In this document: piece by piece, positions 1 through 10,472 of the stretch | Layout: the number at the start of each line of letters is the position of its first letter | Numbering within the stretch: position 1 is the stretch's first letter | Assembly: GCF_032197885.1 (NCBI RefSeq) | Contig: NZ_CP134159.1 | Coordinates: 1,054,001 to 1,118,000, forward strand | Reading direction: 5' to 3' | Source of the DNA: Levilactobacillus namurensis | GTDB lineage: Bacteria; Bacillota; Bacilli; Lactobacillales; Lactobacillaceae | Length of the DNA: 64,000 bases | Notes under the pieces: generated by a model | Told to the model about the DNA's origin: nothing | Database searches by the model: none | The model's input: the letters and a program-made list of their open reading frames with translations, nothing else | Made by a program: the position numbers and the translations under genes

Positions 1-1122
1 GCGGCGCTATCCCAGGATGATGCACGCGACCTGATTTTATCTGAGGCGAAGCAGGCCTTAGCGGGTGAACGTGCTAAAATGATTCGAGAAAGCGAAGAGA
101 CTGCGCGGAAGACGGCTCAAGAACGCGCCAAGGATCTCATCGTTTCGGCAATTCAACGGAGTGCCGCGGATATGGTCACGGAGACCACCATCACGGTCGT
201 GACGTTACCGAACGATGACATGAAAGGGCGTATTATTGGCCGTGAAGGTCGTAATATTCGGACCTTAGAAACGCTGACCGGTATCGATTTGATTATCGAT
301 GATACGCCGGAAGCAGTCGTCTTAAGCGGCTTCGACCCCTTACGGCGCGAGGTTGCCAAGATTGCGCTTGAAAAACTGATTCAAGACGGGCGGATTCATC
401 CCGCGCGGATTGAAGAAATGGTGGCTAAAGCGAAGAAGGAACTCGGCGAGCATGTTCGGGAACTGGGCGAGCAGGCGACCTTTGATTTGGGAATTCATTC
501 CATGCACCCCGAGCTGATTAAGCTGGTCGGGCGGTTGAATTTCCGGATTTCTCATGGGCAAAACGCTTTGGCCCATTCAATTGAAGTTGCGAAGATCACT
601 GGGGTCTTAGCAGCGGAACTCGGTGAGGATGTTACGTTAGCAAAACGTGCAGGATTATTACATGATATTGGCCGCGCTGCAGAGCATGAAGATGATAGTT
701 CGTACATTACCTTAGGAACAGAACTGGCAAAGAAATACCGGGAAAGTTCCACGGTAGTGAACGCCATCGCTGCGCAAGCGGATCAAACGGCGCCGCAATC
801 TGTGATTGCGGAACTGGTCGGGACAGCTGATACGATTTCGGCGACTCGGCCAGGCGCACGTTCAGACTCCTTAGAAAGCTACATTCACCGCTTAGATAAG
901 CTGGAAACCATTGCCAATAGTTTTGATGGTGTGGATCACAGCTTTGCCATTCAGGCGGGACGTGAAGTTCGAGTCATCGTGCGGCCCGAGAAAATTTCCG
1001 ATACGGATGCCGTGGTCTTGGCCCGCGACATCAAGAAACAAATTGAAGGTGATCTGGATTATCCAGGACACGTCAAGGTTTCAGTTATTCGGGAAGTTCG
1101 GTCAGTTGAATATGCGAAATAA
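1..1122 (+). CDS. rny: Ribonuclease Y (5'-truncated by window edge)
   Basis: Membrane-anchored endoribonuclease that starts bulk mRNA decay in Firmicutes. The frame is open from base 1, so the N-terminal membrane anchor and most of the coiled coil lie outside the window; the visible 373 residues begin in the charged helical region. A KH RNA-binding domain carries the [12 protein letters not shown] motif, followed by an HD domain with the metal-binding HD pair in [13 protein letters not shown]. The C-terminus is complete and followed by a good terminator. It is usually next to ymdB, as here; YmdB is known to interact functionally with RNase Y in Bacillus. Identification is firm. Confidence 0.97.
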   Translation, partial: AALSQDDARDLILSEAKQALAGERAKMIRESEETARKTAQERAKDLIVSAIQRSAADMVTETTITVVTLPNDDMKGRIIGREGRNIRTLETLTGIDLIIDDTPEAVVLSGFDPLRREVAKIALEKLIQDGRIHPARIEEMVAKAKKELGEHVRELGEQATFDLGIHSMHPELIKLVGRLNFRISHGQNALAHSIEVAKITGVLAAELGEDVTLAKRAGLLHDIGRAAEHEDDSSYITLGTELAKKYRESSTVVNAIAAQADQTAPQSVIAELVGTADTISATRPGARSDSLESYIHRLDKLETIANSFDGVDHSFAIQAGREVRVIVRPEKISDTDAVVLARDIKKQIEGDLDYPGHVKVSVIREVRSVEYAK

Positions 1123-1130
1123 GTCAGAGA

Positions 1131-1158
1131 AGCTAGGCCTTAGGGTCCTAGCTTTTTT
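1131..1158 (+). terminator. Rho-independent terminator of rny
   Basis: The stem AGCTAGG/CCTAGCT, extended by an inner CCT/AGG, is followed by six T. It starts 8 bases after the rny stop codon. Confidence 0.85.
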
Positions 1159-1182
1159 ACGTCACTGCCGGAACAATCATGG

Positions 1183-1188
1183 TAAAAT
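1183..1188 (+). promoter_or_regulatory. Possible extended -10 promoter for ymdB-mutS-mutL
   Basis: TGGTAAAAT gives an extended -10 (TGn plus TAAAAT) downstream of the rny terminator. No convincing -35 is seen, so this is tentative. Confidence 0.35.
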
Positions 1189-1249
1189 AAGTAGTATTTA
1201 TAAGGGTGTCGTCTGAAAGTAAGGGGCGCGCCAAGATAGGGGCATAACG

Positions 1250-2047
1250 ATGCGGATTCTTTTTGTTGGCGACGTAGTTGGTGATATGGGGATGGCGATG
1301 ATTCACGAGTACCTTCCTCAGTTGAAGCGGGACTTAAAACCCCAAGTCACGATTGTGAATGGTGAAAATTCAACGCCGGTGGGTCGCGGCATTAGCTATA
1401 AAATTTATAAGCAACTTCTAAAAGACGGGGCCGACGTGGTGACCATGGGGAACCATACCTGGGATAACGCCGAATTATTCGAGTTCATCGATGACGCTAA
1501 GCGCCTGGTCCGGCCCGTGAATTTCCCAGGAAAGACGCCGGGACAAGGTTGGACTAAGGTCAAAGTCAATCAGCAGATGCTGGCGGTCGTGAATATTCAG
1601 GGCCGGGTCTTTATGAACCAATTGGTCGATGATCCCTTTGCCACGATGGCCGACCTGGTGCCGGAGCTCGATACACCGTTCGTGTTCGTAGATTTCCATG
1701 GTGAGGTAACCAGTGAGAAGCGGGCTTTTGCGATGCGTTTCACGGGGGATGTCTCGGCCGTTGTGGGGACCCACACGCACGTGCAGACCAGTGACGCCCA
1801 GGTACTCGACCACCAGACGGCCTTTTTAACGGAAGTGGGTATGACGGGACCGGCAGACAGCATCTTAGGGATGCAGGCGGATAGCGTTATCACGCGCTTT
1901 GAGAATCAGCGCCCCGCACGGTATACGGTTCAGACGCAAGGACCGGGCCTGTTATCTGGTTGCGTCATTGACCTGAACGATCAGACGGGGCACGCGCGGG
2001 CGATTCGACCGATTCTGATCAGTCCCCAACACCCCTATCAAAGTTAA
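1250..2047 (+). CDS. ymdB: YmdB-family metallophosphoesterase (TIGR00282)
   Basis: A 265-residue calcineurin-like phosphoesterase. YmdB of Bacillus is a 2',3'-cyclic-nucleotide phosphodiesterase that affects RNase Y-dependent mRNA levels and biofilm formation. The metal-binding motifs are GDVVGDMG at the N-terminus, NGENSTPVGRG, MGNHTWDN and near the C-terminus GTHTHVQTSDA. Length matches the family. The ATG follows a modest AGGGGC ribosome site. It lies between rny and mutS, the usual arrangement in lactobacilli. Confidence 0.93.
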   Translation: MRILFVGDVVGDMGMAMIHEYLPQLKRDLKPQVTIVNGENSTPVGRGISYKIYKQLLKDGADVVTMGNHTWDNAELFEFIDDAKRLVRPVNFPGKTPGQGWTKVKVNQQMLAVVNIQGRVFMNQLVDDPFATMADLVPELDTPFVFVDFHGEVTSEKRAFAMRFTGDVSAVVGTHTHVQTSDAQVLDHQTAFLTEVGMTGPADSILGMQADSVITRFENQRPARYTVQTQGPGLLSGCVIDLNDQTGHARAIRPILISPQHPYQS

Positions 2048-2082
2048 CCAAGTGTTTTTAACGGAAGGATGACTCACGCTTC

Positions 2083-4764
2083 ATGACCAAGACAAAATTG
2101 ACACCCATGATGGAACAGTACCAAAAGATTAAGGATCAATACCCGGATGCGTTTTTGTTCTATCGCCTGGGGGATTTTTATGAAATGTTTAATGACGACG
2201 CCGTGAAAGGGTCACAGTTATTGGAACTCACGTTGACTACGCGGAGTCACAGTGCGAAGAACCCCATCCCCATGTGTGGGGTGCCCCACAAGGCCGTCCA
2301 GAATTATATTGATATTCTGGTGGACCAAGGGTATAAAGTGGCCATCTGTGAACAGATGGAGGACCCTAAGTTGGCCAAGGGCATGGTCAAACGGGAAGTG
2401 ATTCAACTGGTCACGCCGGGGACCCAAACGGATACGGGGGCAGCGGGCGCCAAACGAAACAACTATTTGACCGCCTTAACCATGCCCACGGCAGACCACT
2501 ATGGTCTAGCCTATACGGACCTTTCAACGGGTGAGTTGAAGGTGGCTGCAATCGATAACCTCACCACGGTCATGAACGAGTTGATGAGTCTTCAGACCAA
2601 GGAAGTCGTGGTTAACGAAAGTATCCCAGCGTCTCTGACGGAGCGGTTCAAGAAGCTAGGATTGCTGGTTTCGCGGCAGCCGGAGATTGAACCCAGCTCC
2701 GAATTAAGTTACGTGCAACAGGACCTGACGGATGAACGGATGATTCAGACGGTGGGGATGTTGGTCACCTACGTGACGGTCACGCAGAAGCGAAGTTTGG
2801 CACATCTTCAGCGGGCGGTGGCGTATCGGCCAACCGCTTTCCTTAAATTTGATCATTCATCACAAGCAAACCTTGAGTTGACGCAGAACCTGCGGACCAA
2901 GAAGAAGTCGGGGACCCTCCTATGGCTACTTGATGAAACCAAGACGGCCATGGGTGGCCGGCTGTTGAAGCAGTGGCTAGACCGGCCCTTGATCGATCAA
3001 GCCATGATTGAGGACCGTCAGGCCAAAGTTGGGGCGCTCCTCGACCATTATTTTGAACGGAATAGTTTACAAGCCGAACTGGTCAAAGTCTATGACTTGG
3101 AACGGCTGGCCGGTCGGGTCGCCTTCGGCAGCGTCAACGGTCGGGACCTGATTCAACTGCAGACGTCGTTGGAACAGGTTCCCCAAATCAAACACACCCT
3201 CAGCGAACTGGATGAAGCCGTTTTTGATCCGATGCTGGACCAACTAGATCCCGTCGAAGACGTCGCAACGGCGATTCAAGACGCCATCGTGCCGGAACCA
3301 CCTTTATCGGTCACGGATGGGGGCGTGATTCGCGACGGCTATAACGACCAACTGGACAGCTATCGGGATGCGATGCGTAATGGCAAGCAATGGCTGGCCG
3401 AACTGGAAGCGCACGAACGCGCCGTCACGGGCATTAACAACCTAAAAATCGGCTATAACCACGTCTTTGGGTACTACATCGAAGTCACCAAGGTCAACTT
3501 GGACAAGCTACCAGCTGACCGGTATCAGCGCAAGCAGACTTTAGCTAACGCGGAACGGTTCTCAACGCCGGAGCTGAAAGAAAAGGAACGTCTGATTCTG
3601 GAAGCGGAGGAAAAATCGACGGCATTGGAATACCAGCTTTTCGTGGATCTACGGGAGCAGGTCAAGAAGGCCATTACGCGATTACAGAAGTTGGCGGCGG
3701 CCATTGCCAGCCTGGACGTTCTCCAGAGCTTCGCGGTGGTCAGCGAAGACTACCATTTCGTTAAGCCAACCTTTACACAGGGCCACCAGTTGGCAATCAA
3801 GCAGGGACGGCACCCCGTGGTTGAAAAGGTCCTGGGACGGCAATCTTACGTTCCGAACGACGTCTTGATGGACGACCAGACCAACATTCTTCTGATTACC
3901 GGACCGAACATGTCCGGGAAGAGTACCTACATGCGGCAGTTGGCGTTGACGGTCATTATTGCGCAGATGGGGTGCTTTGTGCCCGCCGAATCCGCGCAGA
4001 TGCCGATTTTTGACCAGATTTTTACCCGTATCGGGGCGGCGGATGATCTGATTTCCGGGCAGAGTACCTTCATGGTCGAAATGCAGGAGGCCAACCGGGC
4101 ACTTAGTCAGGCCACGGCCAACAGTTTGATCCTATTCGATGAGATTGGACGGGGAACGGCCACCTACGACGGGATGGCGTTGGCCCAAGCCATCGTGGAA
4201 TACGTTCACAATAAGGTCCACGCCAAGACCCTGTTTTCGACCCACTACCATGAGTTAACGGCGTTAGACGACGTGTTACCCCAGTTGAAGAACGTCCATG
4301 TCGGGGCGGTCGAGCAGGATGGAGACTTGGTCTTCTTGCACCAAGTTCAACCAGGACCGGCTGATAAGTCTTACGGGATCCATGTCGCGAAGTTGGCGGG
4401 GATGCCGGATTCCTTACTGCAACGGGCGGACGTTATCTTGCAGCAACTGGAACAACAGGCGGCGGATGCGCCGACCGTTGCTAAGGAAACTGAAAGTCAG
4501 ACTAAACCCGCAACACCGACACCGACTGCCACAACGCCAGAACCGACGCCCCCCGCGACATCGGCTCAGCCAGCGACGCCCGTGAGTGAGGCGCAACCGG
4601 TGGCTGATACGGATCAACAGCTGTCGCTCTTCACGGATGAACCGGAGTTGAATCCCGTTCAGGCCAAGGTGCTGACGCAATTAAAGGATTTAAACCTGAT
4701 GGGAATGACGCCAATGGCCATCATGAATCAAGTTTATCAGTGGCAACAGAAGCTAAATAAGTAA
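2083..4764 (+). CDS. mutS: DNA mismatch repair protein MutS
   Basis: MutS recognises base-base mismatches and small loops and recruits MutL. The protein has 893 residues. The N-terminal mismatch-reading domain has the Phe-X-Glu motif in GDFYEMF (about residues 36-42). The ATPase Walker A is [10 protein letters not shown] near residue 606, Walker B is [16 protein letters not shown], and HYHEL is the downstream H-loop. Before the last 60 residues there is a Pro/Thr/Ala-rich linker (about 800-850), leading to a C-terminal tail of the beta-clamp/tetramer type. SD GGAAGGA precedes the ATG by about 13 bases. It is followed after 29 bases by mutL, probably in one transcript. Confidence 0.98.
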   Translation: MTKTKLTPMMEQYQKIKDQYPDAFLFYRLGDFYEMFNDDAVKGSQLLELTLTTRSHSAKNPIPMCGVPHKAVQNYIDILVDQGYKVAICEQMEDPKLAKGMVKREVIQLVTPGTQTDTGAAGAKRNNYLTALTMPTADHYGLAYTDLSTGELKVAAIDNLTTVMNELMSLQTKEVVVNESIPASLTERFKKLGLLVSRQPEIEPSSELSYVQQDLTDERMIQTVGMLVTYVTVTQKRSLAHLQRAVAYRPTAFLKFDHSSQANLELTQNLRTKKKSGTLLWLLDETKTAMGGRLLKQWLDRPLIDQAMIEDRQAKVGALLDHYFERNSLQAELVKVYDLERLAGRVAFGSVNGRDLIQLQTSLEQVPQIKHTLSELDEAVFDPMLDQLDPVEDVATAIQDAIVPEPPLSVTDGGVIRDGYNDQLDSYRDAMRNGKQWLAELEAHERAVTGINNLKIGYNHVFGYYIEVTKVNLDKLPADRYQRKQTLANAERFSTPELKEKERLILEAEEKSTALEYQLFVDLREQVKKAITRLQKLAAAIASLDVLQSFAVVSEDYHFVKPTFTQGHQLAIKQGRHPVVEKVLGRQSYVPNDVLMDDQTNILLITGPNMSGKSTYMRQLALTVIIAQMGCFVPAESAQMPIFDQIFTRIGAADDLISGQSTFMVEMQEANRALSQATANSLILFDEIGRGTATYDGMALAQAIVEYVHNKVHAKTLFSTHYHELTALDDVLPQLKNVHVGAVEQDGDLVFLHQVQPGPADKSYGIHVAKLAGMPDSLLQRADVILQQLEQQAADAPTVAKETESQTKPATPTPTATTPEPTPPATSAQPATPVSEAQPVADTDQQLSLFTDEPELNPVQAKVLTQLKDLNLMGMTPMAIMNQVYQWQQKLNK

Positions 4765-4793
4765 TTGATTGTACACGGAAAGGATGAGCAGCG

Positions 4794-6800
4794 ATGGCGA
4801 AAATACATGAACTCGCATCGGTCTTAGCGGACCAGATCGCGGCGGGAGAGGTGGTCGAACGACCAGCTTCGGTCGTGAAAGAACTAGTGGAAAACGCCAT
4901 TGACGCTCACAGTACCCAGATTGATATTGTCGTTGAGGAGTCTGGCTTGAAACGGATCACGGTGGTAGACGACGGTGACGGGATTGCTGATGAGGATACC
5001 GAGATGGCTTTCAAACGGCACGCCACCAGTAAGATCACGGACCGTCGGGACCTCTTTAAAGTGAAGTCGCTGGGGTTTCGGGGCGAGGCCCTTCCCAGTA
5101 TTGCGTCGGTGGCGGATGTGACGCTGACCACCTCGACGGGCGGCGTCGGCACCCTGATCCACAACGTCGGCGGTCAGATTGTGGAACACGCACCGGCCGC
5201 GGCGCGCAAGGGAACGGAGATTACCGTGACAGACCTGTTCGGTAACGTCCCGGCACGCTTAAAGTACCTGAAGTCCCCCACGACGGAGCTGGCGAAGATC
5301 ACGGATATCGTGAACCGAATTGCTTTGAGCTATCCGCAGATTGCGTTCTCGCTGGTGCATAATGGTCGCGAACTGACCCGGACCAGTGGCCGGGGAGACC
5401 TGCAACAGGTGATTGCGGGGATCTATGGGGTCCAGAGTGCGCGGAAGATGGTGGCCATTAACGGTGAGAATCCCGACTTCAAAGTGACCGGGTACGTCAG
5501 CTTACCAGAATTGACGCGTGCAAGTCGTCAGTACATCTCATTGCTCCTGAATGGTCGGTACATTCATAACTTTCATCTCAGTAAGGCCTTGATTGCCGGG
5601 TATGGGTCTAAATTGATGGTGGGGCGTTATCCGATTGCCGTTTTAGCCATCACCATGGACCCCTTACTGGTCGACGTGAACGTCCATCCGACCAAGCAAG
5701 AGGTTCGGATTAGCCAGGAACCGGAATTGACCAAGTTGATCGAGACCACGGTCTACCAACGTCTGTCACAAGAGAACTTGATTCCGGACGTTTTCAGTGA
5801 GCTGCCCCGTAAGCGGCAGAACCAGCCCGCTAGCGATCAGCTGACCATGGCCTTGAACCAGGCATCCCAGAAGTATCCGTTGCCCAGTGCCCAGGAAACG
5901 ACGTCGGCGACCACGGCTGACACCACCGCTGAAGCGATACCGGCGACCCCGGAGCGACCGTCAGCCGATGCGACCGATCATGCGGGACCGGCACCGCTGA
6001 CGGCGCCGACAGCCAGTCCGGTGGAACCGGTGATGATTCAAGCTGAATCAGACCTCCAGTTACCTGCTGTTCAGGCGTTTGATCAGAAGTATCAGACGGA
6101 GACCCCGGCGGCGCCCTTAGGCCGACCGGCCGCACAACCGGTACCGGATTCCTCGCTGGCGGCGTCACCCGCCCCGGAGCAGCCGCGGTTCCCACAGTTA
6201 CGGTATTTAGGCCAGGTTCATGGGACCTATCTGTTAGCTGAAGCCGATGATGGGCTGTACCTGGTCGACCAACACGCCGCCCAAGAACGGGTCAACTACG
6301 AGTATTATCGACAGGCCATTGGGCAAGTTAGTGACGATGAGCAGAAGCTGTTGGTGCCGATTGTTCTGGACTACCCAACCACCGATATTTTGGCGTTAAA
6401 TGACCACCTGGAGACTTTGGCGAGCGTCGGGGTCCACCTAGAGTCGTTTGGCCCGAACAGTCTAATCGTGCATGAGCACCCGACCTGGTTCAAAGCGGGG
6501 CAGGAGACGGCGACGATTAAAGAAATGATCGATTGGGTCTTGAAGGACGGTAAGCTATCCGTTGCCGCTTTTCGGGAGAAAACGGCGATTATGATGAGCT
6601 GTAAACGGGCTATCAAGGCCAATCATCATCTGGATGATCAACAAGCACAAGCCTTGCTCGCTAAGCTGGCAACGGCGGAGAACCCGTTCAATTGTCCGCA
6701 CGGCCGCCCCGTTTTGGTCCACTTTACGGATCAAGATTTGGAACGGTTATTCAAGCGTATCCAGGATCCGCACCAGAGTGGGGATGACTGGGAAGCCTGA
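4794..6800 (+). CDS. mutL: DNA mismatch repair protein MutL (endonuclease type)
   Basis: A GHKL ATPase of 668 residues that couples MutS recognition to strand removal. N-terminal ATP-binding motifs are [16 protein letters not shown] and [11 protein letters not shown] variable linker rich in Pro, Ala and Thr spans about residues 345-460. The C-terminal domain has the endonuclease signature DQHA(X)2E(X)4E ([12 protein letters not shown], near residue 493), plus SCKRAIKA and NCPHGRP, so this is a nicking MutL of the kind expected in bacteria without MutH. It is co-directional with mutS. Confidence 0.97.
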   Translation: MAKIHELASVLADQIAAGEVVERPASVVKELVENAIDAHSTQIDIVVEESGLKRITVVDDGDGIADEDTEMAFKRHATSKITDRRDLFKVKSLGFRGEALPSIASVADVTLTTSTGGVGTLIHNVGGQIVEHAPAAARKGTEITVTDLFGNVPARLKYLKSPTTELAKITDIVNRIALSYPQIAFSLVHNGRELTRTSGRGDLQQVIAGIYGVQSARKMVAINGENPDFKVTGYVSLPELTRASRQYISLLLNGRYIHNFHLSKALIAGYGSKLMVGRYPIAVLAITMDPLLVDVNVHPTKQEVRISQEPELTKLIETTVYQRLSQENLIPDVFSELPRKRQNQPASDQLTMALNQASQKYPLPSAQETTSATTADTTAEAIPATPERPSADATDHAGPAPLTAPTASPVEPVMIQAESDLQLPAVQAFDQKYQTETPAAPLGRPAAQPVPDSSLAASPAPEQPRFPQLRYLGQVHGTYLLAEADDGLYLVDQHAAQERVNYEYYRQAIGQVSDDEQKLLVPIVLDYPTTDILALNDHLETLASVGVHLESFGPNSLIVHEHPTWFKAGQETATIKEMIDWVLKDGKLSVAAFREKTAIMMSCKRAIKANHHLDDQQAQALLAKLATAENPFNCPHGRPVLVHFTDQDLERLFKRIQDPHQSGDDWEA

Positions 6801-6826
6801 TGGGGATACTCTTTGGCGGGCGAGTA

Positions 6827-6835
6827 TGGTACAAT
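6827..6835 (+). promoter_or_regulatory. Possible extended -10 promoter for ruvAB
   Basis: TGG followed directly by TACAAT forms an extended -10 between mutL and ruvA. The -35 region is not recognisable. Confidence 0.4.
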
Positions 6836-6876
6836 TTAAAGGCAAACATATGTTTTTTTAAAGGAGCTTACAACCC

Positions 6877-7479
6877 ATGTATGAATACCTACGAGGGATC
6901 GTTGCGGCGGTAACGCCGGACCACATCGTCGTGGACGTGAACGGGGTCGGGTACTTGGTCAACACGGCGAACCCGTACCGTTACACGGAAGATCAGACGG
7001 TGACGATTTATGTCTATCAGGCCGTTAGTGACACGGCGCAGACTCTATATGGGTTTGCGGATTTTGCTGAAAAACAGTTATTCTTAAAGCTGATCAACGT
7101 CAGTGGTATCGGGCCGAAGAGTGCCTTGGCGATTCTGGCGAATCCAGATCACGATGGCCTAATGATGGCCATTAAAACCAATGACGTGAGCTTCTTGACT
7201 AAGTTCCCTGGTGTGGGGAAGAAGACGGCTGGACAGTTGGTCTTGGACTTACAGGGTAAGCTCGATGACCTCGCGCCGGCTACGAGTTCGCAGCTCTTTG
7301 AACCGGAAGCCGTGGCAACCGGCGAAGGCAATCCGCAATTGGATGATTGCTTAGCGGCGTTAGCGGCTTTGGGGTACCGGGAAGCGGCCATCAAGAAGAT
7401 TACCCCGCAATTGCGTCAATTTGCGGGTCAGAGTACGAACGATTACTTGAGTGAGGGCTTACGGCTCTTAACCAAATAA
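6877..7479 (+). CDS. ruvA: Holliday junction branch migration protein RuvA
   Basis: RuvA (200 residues) binds four-way DNA junctions as a tetramer and loads RuvB. The N-terminal OB-fold begins MYEYLRGIV. Helix-hairpin-helix motifs are at VSGIGPKSALAIL and FPGVGKKTAGQLVLDL, and the C-terminal domain III that contacts RuvB follows an acidic linker. A strong AAAGGAG site lies 10 bases before the ATG. ruvB starts 18 bases after its stop. Confidence 0.97.
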   Translation: MYEYLRGIVAAVTPDHIVVDVNGVGYLVNTANPYRYTEDQTVTIYVYQAVSDTAQTLYGFADFAEKQLFLKLINVSGIGPKSALAILANPDHDGLMMAIKTNDVSFLTKFPGVGKKTAGQLVLDLQGKLDDLAPATSSQLFEPEAVATGEGNPQLDDCLAALAALGYREAAIKKITPQLRQFAGQSTNDYLSEGLRLLTK

Positions 7480-7497
7480 AGAAGGGAGGGGTCGCCC

Positions 7498-8514
7498 ATG
7501 GCAGATGACGACCGTCTTGTGTCACCAGAACCGGCCGATGATCGTGAAGATTCCGTTGAAAAATCATTACGGCCCCAAACGCTGGCCCAGTACATTGGCC
7601 AGGCGCCCATTAAACACGAGTTGCGGGTTTATATTCAAGCCGCGAAACAACGGGAGGAATCCTTAGACCACGTGCTGTTGTACGGGCCACCAGGTCTTGG
7701 GAAGACCACGTTGGCCTTGGTAATTGCTAACGAGATGGGGGTTCAGATTCGAACCACCAGTGGTCCCGCGATCGAGAAGCCGGGAGATCTGGTTGCACTG
7801 TTAAATGAATTGCAGCCCGGCGATATCTTATTTATTGATGAAATTCACCGGCTGCCTAAAGTGGTTGAGGAAATGCTGTACTCCGCGATGGAGGACTTCT
7901 ATATCGACATTGTGGTGGGGCAGGGCCCGACCGCTCATCCGGTGCACTTTCCGTTACCGCCGTTTACCCTGATTGGTGCGACCACCCGTGCTGGACTGTT
8001 ATCAGCGCCGTTACGGGACCGCTTCGGAATCGTTGAGCACATGGCCTACTATGATGCCGACGATTTAGAAGACATCGTGGTTCGCTCGGCGGAGATCTTC
8101 CAGACGCCGATTGCCCCGGAAGGTGCCAAGGCGATCGCGTTGCGGTCACGCGGGACACCCCGGATTGCGAACCGGTTGCTGAAGCGGATTCGGGATTTTG
8201 CGGAAGTGTCGCCGGATCATGACACCATTGATCCCGTGATTGTGGACCACGCCCTGACCCTCTTGCGGGTTGATTCGGCGGGACTAGATCCTATTGATAT
8301 CAAGTTGTTGACCACCATGATCGATTATTACAACGGGGGTCCGGTTGGCCTGAATACGTTGGCGGCGAATATCGGTGAAGAGACCGAAACGGTCGCCGCC
8401 ATGTATGAACCGTACTTACTTCAGCGGGGCTTCTTGAAGCGAACCGCGCAGGGGCGTGTCGTGACGCCCGCTGGGTACGAACATCTGGGTCGGCCTTATC
8501 CGCAGCAGAATTAA
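7498..8514 (+). CDS. ruvB: Holliday junction branch migration ATPase RuvB
   Basis: The AAA+ motor (338 residues) that drives branch migration with RuvA. Walker A is [11 protein letters not shown] (about residues 63-73), Walker B is LFIDEIHRL, sensor 1 is [19 protein letters not shown] with the arginine finger, and the C-terminal winged helix has [10 protein letters not shown]. Length is typical. SD GAAGGGAGG precedes the ATG. It is co-transcribed with ruvA. Confidence 0.98.
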   Translation: MADDDRLVSPEPADDREDSVEKSLRPQTLAQYIGQAPIKHELRVYIQAAKQREESLDHVLLYGPPGLGKTTLALVIANEMGVQIRTTSGPAIEKPGDLVALLNELQPGDILFIDEIHRLPKVVEEMLYSAMEDFYIDIVVGQGPTAHPVHFPLPPFTLIGATTRAGLLSAPLRDRFGIVEHMAYYDADDLEDIVVRSAEIFQTPIAPEGAKAIALRSRGTPRIANRLLKRIRDFAEVSPDHDTIDPVIVDHALTLLRVDSAGLDPIDIKLLTTMIDYYNGGPVGLNTLAANIGEETETVAAMYEPYLLQRGFLKRTAQGRVVTPAGYEHLGRPYPQQN

Positions 8515-8675
8515 GGGACGACTGGCGCAGTGGCCGTCCCTGATGTTGGGGAGGCGTGCGGTGTTTTCGCAGAGATAATGCCGAACATCCCTAGAATTTC
8601 CAGAAATAATTGGACGGATTCCCCGGATTCTGGTAAAGTTGTCCATTAGATAGGACACGAAGGAGTGAACGAATA

Positions 8676-9122
8676 GTGTTAGGAAATCTTGCAATCGCTG
8701 CCGGTGCTGGCGGCTCATACTCCACGTTGATCATTTTAGTGGTCTTCTTGGCGTTGATGTACTTCTTGATGTTACGGCCACAACAAAAGCAACAAAAGCA
8801 ACACCGTGACATGATGAGTAAGTTAAGTAAGGGAGACCACGTCATTACGATTGGTCGTCTGCACGGGGTCATTGATGAAATCAACGACGCTGACAAGACG
8901 GTCACGTTGGACTGCGACGGGATCTACTTGGTCTTTGATTTACGGGCCATTGCCCAGGTAACGGCTCAAGCACCCCAAGCTGTCACGACACCAGCCGCTG
9001 ATAAGGCTGATGACGCAGCTGACAAGGATGCTCAGGAAGACACCAGTGCTGCTGAAACGTCAGCAACTGATGATGCCGCTAAGCCAGCTGACGACTCTGC
9101 CGCTGACGATACGACGAAATAA
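8676..9122 (+). CDS. yajC: Preprotein translocase accessory subunit YajC
   Basis: A single-pass membrane protein (148 residues) of the Sec accessory complex. A hydrophobic helix (about residues 15-33) is followed by the family motif MLRPQQKQQKQH and a small domain with GDHVITIGRLHGVI. The last 50 residues are an Ala/Asp/Thr-rich acidic tail, longer than in many homologues. The start is GTG, set by AAGGAG 9 bases upstream. A strong terminator follows. Confidence 0.92.
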   Translation: MLGNLAIAAGAGGSYSTLIILVVFLALMYFLMLRPQQKQQKQHRDMMSKLSKGDHVITIGRLHGVIDEINDADKTVTLDCDGIYLVFDLRAIAQVTAQAPQAVTTPAADKADDAADKDAQEDTSAAETSATDDAAKPADDSAADDTTK

Positions 9123-9128
9123 GCCGAT

Positions 9129-9157
9129 AAAAACGACTCCGTGGGGGTCGTTTTTTT
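9129..9157 (+). terminator. Terminator of yajC
   Basis: The stem AAAACGAC/GTCGTTTT with a short loop is followed by a run of T, 7 bases after the yajC stop. Confidence 0.85.
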
Positions 9158-9168
9158 GTTGGGAAAGA

Positions 9169-9197
9169 TTGCGAGGGAACGTTCGTTCGAATATAAT
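9169..9197 (+). promoter_or_regulatory. dinB promoter
   Basis: TTGCGA, a 17-base spacer, and a consensus TATAAT. The spacer holds the LexA box annotated separately. Confidence 0.7.
9176..9189 (+). promoter_or_regulatory. LexA (SOS) box in the dinB promoter
   Basis: GGAACGTTCGTTCG matches the Gram-positive SOS box CGAAC-N4-GTTCG except for the first base. It occupies the spacer between -35 and -10 of the dinB promoter, so LexA binding would block RNA polymerase directly. Confidence 0.7.
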
Positions 9198-9268
9198 AAG
9201 GTTAATTTACAGGGAAGACCTTGGAATCATCGTTGAGAGCAGACATGACGGGAAAGGAGTGGGGCGGA

Positions 9269-10378
9269 GTGCCGCAACCGGAAGCGAAGTATACCCAGCG
9301 TAAGATTATTCACGTGGACATGGATGCCTTTTATGCGTCCATTGAGGAGCGGGACCATCCGCAGTTCAAGCACCACCCCTTAGTGATTGCCAAGGATCCC
9401 CGCAAAACGGGGGGACGTGGGGTGGTAGCAACGGCTGATTACGCCGCGCGCCGACACGGCATCCATTCGGCCATGAGCGCCAATGAAGCCCTAAAGTTGT
9501 GTCCGGAAGCCATCTTTCAGACGCCCAATTTTCCCCTTTACCGCGAGGTCTCCGCACAGATTCACCGGATCTTTCACGAATATACGGACAAAATCGAACC
9601 CGTGGCCTTCGATGAGGCCTACCTGGATGTGACCGAAAATAAGCACCATCTCCGCTCAGCCGTCCAGGTCGCTCACGAGATTCAAGCGGAGATTTACGAC
9701 CAAACGCACCTGACCTGTTCCACGGGCATTTCGTACAACAAATTTTTGGCCAAAGAGGCTTCAGATTACCGTAAGCCGGTGGGGGTCAGCGTGATCTTGC
9801 CGGAAGATGCCCATGACTTTCTGATGGCGTTACCGATCAAACGGTTCCGGGGAGTAGGGAAGAAGACGGTGCCCAAGATGTATGATTTAGGCATCCAAAC
9901 GGGCGCCGACCTGTATCAGCGCAGCCAACTGGCGTTGATCCATGACTTTGGGAAGTTTGGCTACGTGCTCTACCAACGGGTACGGGGAATTGATGAGCGG
10001 CCGGTCGCCTACCTGCGGGAGCGCAAGTCAATTGGCAAGGAGCGTACGTACGGGCCGCCACTAACCACGGCGGGGGAAGTAGAAAACCAGTTAACGTTTC
10101 TGGCCGAACGGGTAGCCCAAGCGGTCGCACGGAAACAGCGCCACGGGAAGACCCTGGTCTTGAAGCTACGAACCAGTGACTTTACCACGGTGACCAAGCG
10201 AATAACGCGAGACGACTTTATCGCGAACGATGCCACGACCTATTATGAGTTGGCCTGGGAACTTTACCAGAGCGTGGCGACACCGGACGAACAGATTCGT
10301 TTACTGGGCATCACGATCACGGGGCTGGCGTCACAGACGTTCGAGAACGTCAGCCTGCCACTTTGGGGTGATCAGTGA
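9269..10378 (+). CDS. dinB: DNA polymerase IV (Y-family, translesion)
   Basis: An error-prone polymerase used for translesion synthesis. The catalytic palm motifs are [11 protein letters not shown] and DEAYLDV; the latter is preceded by AF rather than the common [37 protein letters not shown] and helix-hairpin-helix FRGVGKKT follow. The GTG at 9269 is preferred (369 residues): AAGGAG lies 9 bases before it and the product begins MPQPEAK just ahead of the conserved core. In-frame TTG (9221) and ATG (9245) starts are possible but have no good ribosome site. The LexA box implies DNA-damage induction. Confidence 0.93.
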   Translation: MPQPEAKYTQRKIIHVDMDAFYASIEERDHPQFKHHPLVIAKDPRKTGGRGVVATADYAARRHGIHSAMSANEALKLCPEAIFQTPNFPLYREVSAQIHRIFHEYTDKIEPVAFDEAYLDVTENKHHLRSAVQVAHEIQAEIYDQTHLTCSTGISYNKFLAKEASDYRKPVGVSVILPEDAHDFLMALPIKRFRGVGKKTVPKMYDLGIQTGADLYQRSQLALIHDFGKFGYVLYQRVRGIDERPVAYLRERKSIGKERTYGPPLTTAGEVENQLTFLAERVAQAVARKQRHGKTLVLKLRTSDFTTVTKRITRDDFIANDATTYYELAWELYQSVATPDEQIRLLGITITGLASQTFENVSLPLWGDQ

Positions 10379-10385
10379 GTTTCTT

Positions 10386-10414
10386 TTGAAATTACCCGCT
10401 AAAACTTGTATACT
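10386..10414 (+). promoter_or_regulatory. Promoter of the nrnA-helicase pair
   Basis: TTGAAA, a 17-base spacer and TATACT lie 60-90 bases upstream of the phosphoesterase gene, immediately after dinB. Confidence 0.65.
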
Positions 10415-10472
10415 GAAACGCAGTATTGTGGCGGAGTTCGCCACTAAATCGGAAAGAAAATGGGTGAAGAAC

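Noticed and set aside
8515..8675. Possible small gene between ruvB and yajC
   Set aside because: Only minus-strand frames without ribosome sites are open; the stretch looks like plain intergenic DNA with the yajC leader.
10230..10472. N-terminal extension of the NrnA-like protein back into dinB
   Set aside because: It runs through the dinB 3' end and the promoter; the conserved family start is at MAIEAAILEQ.
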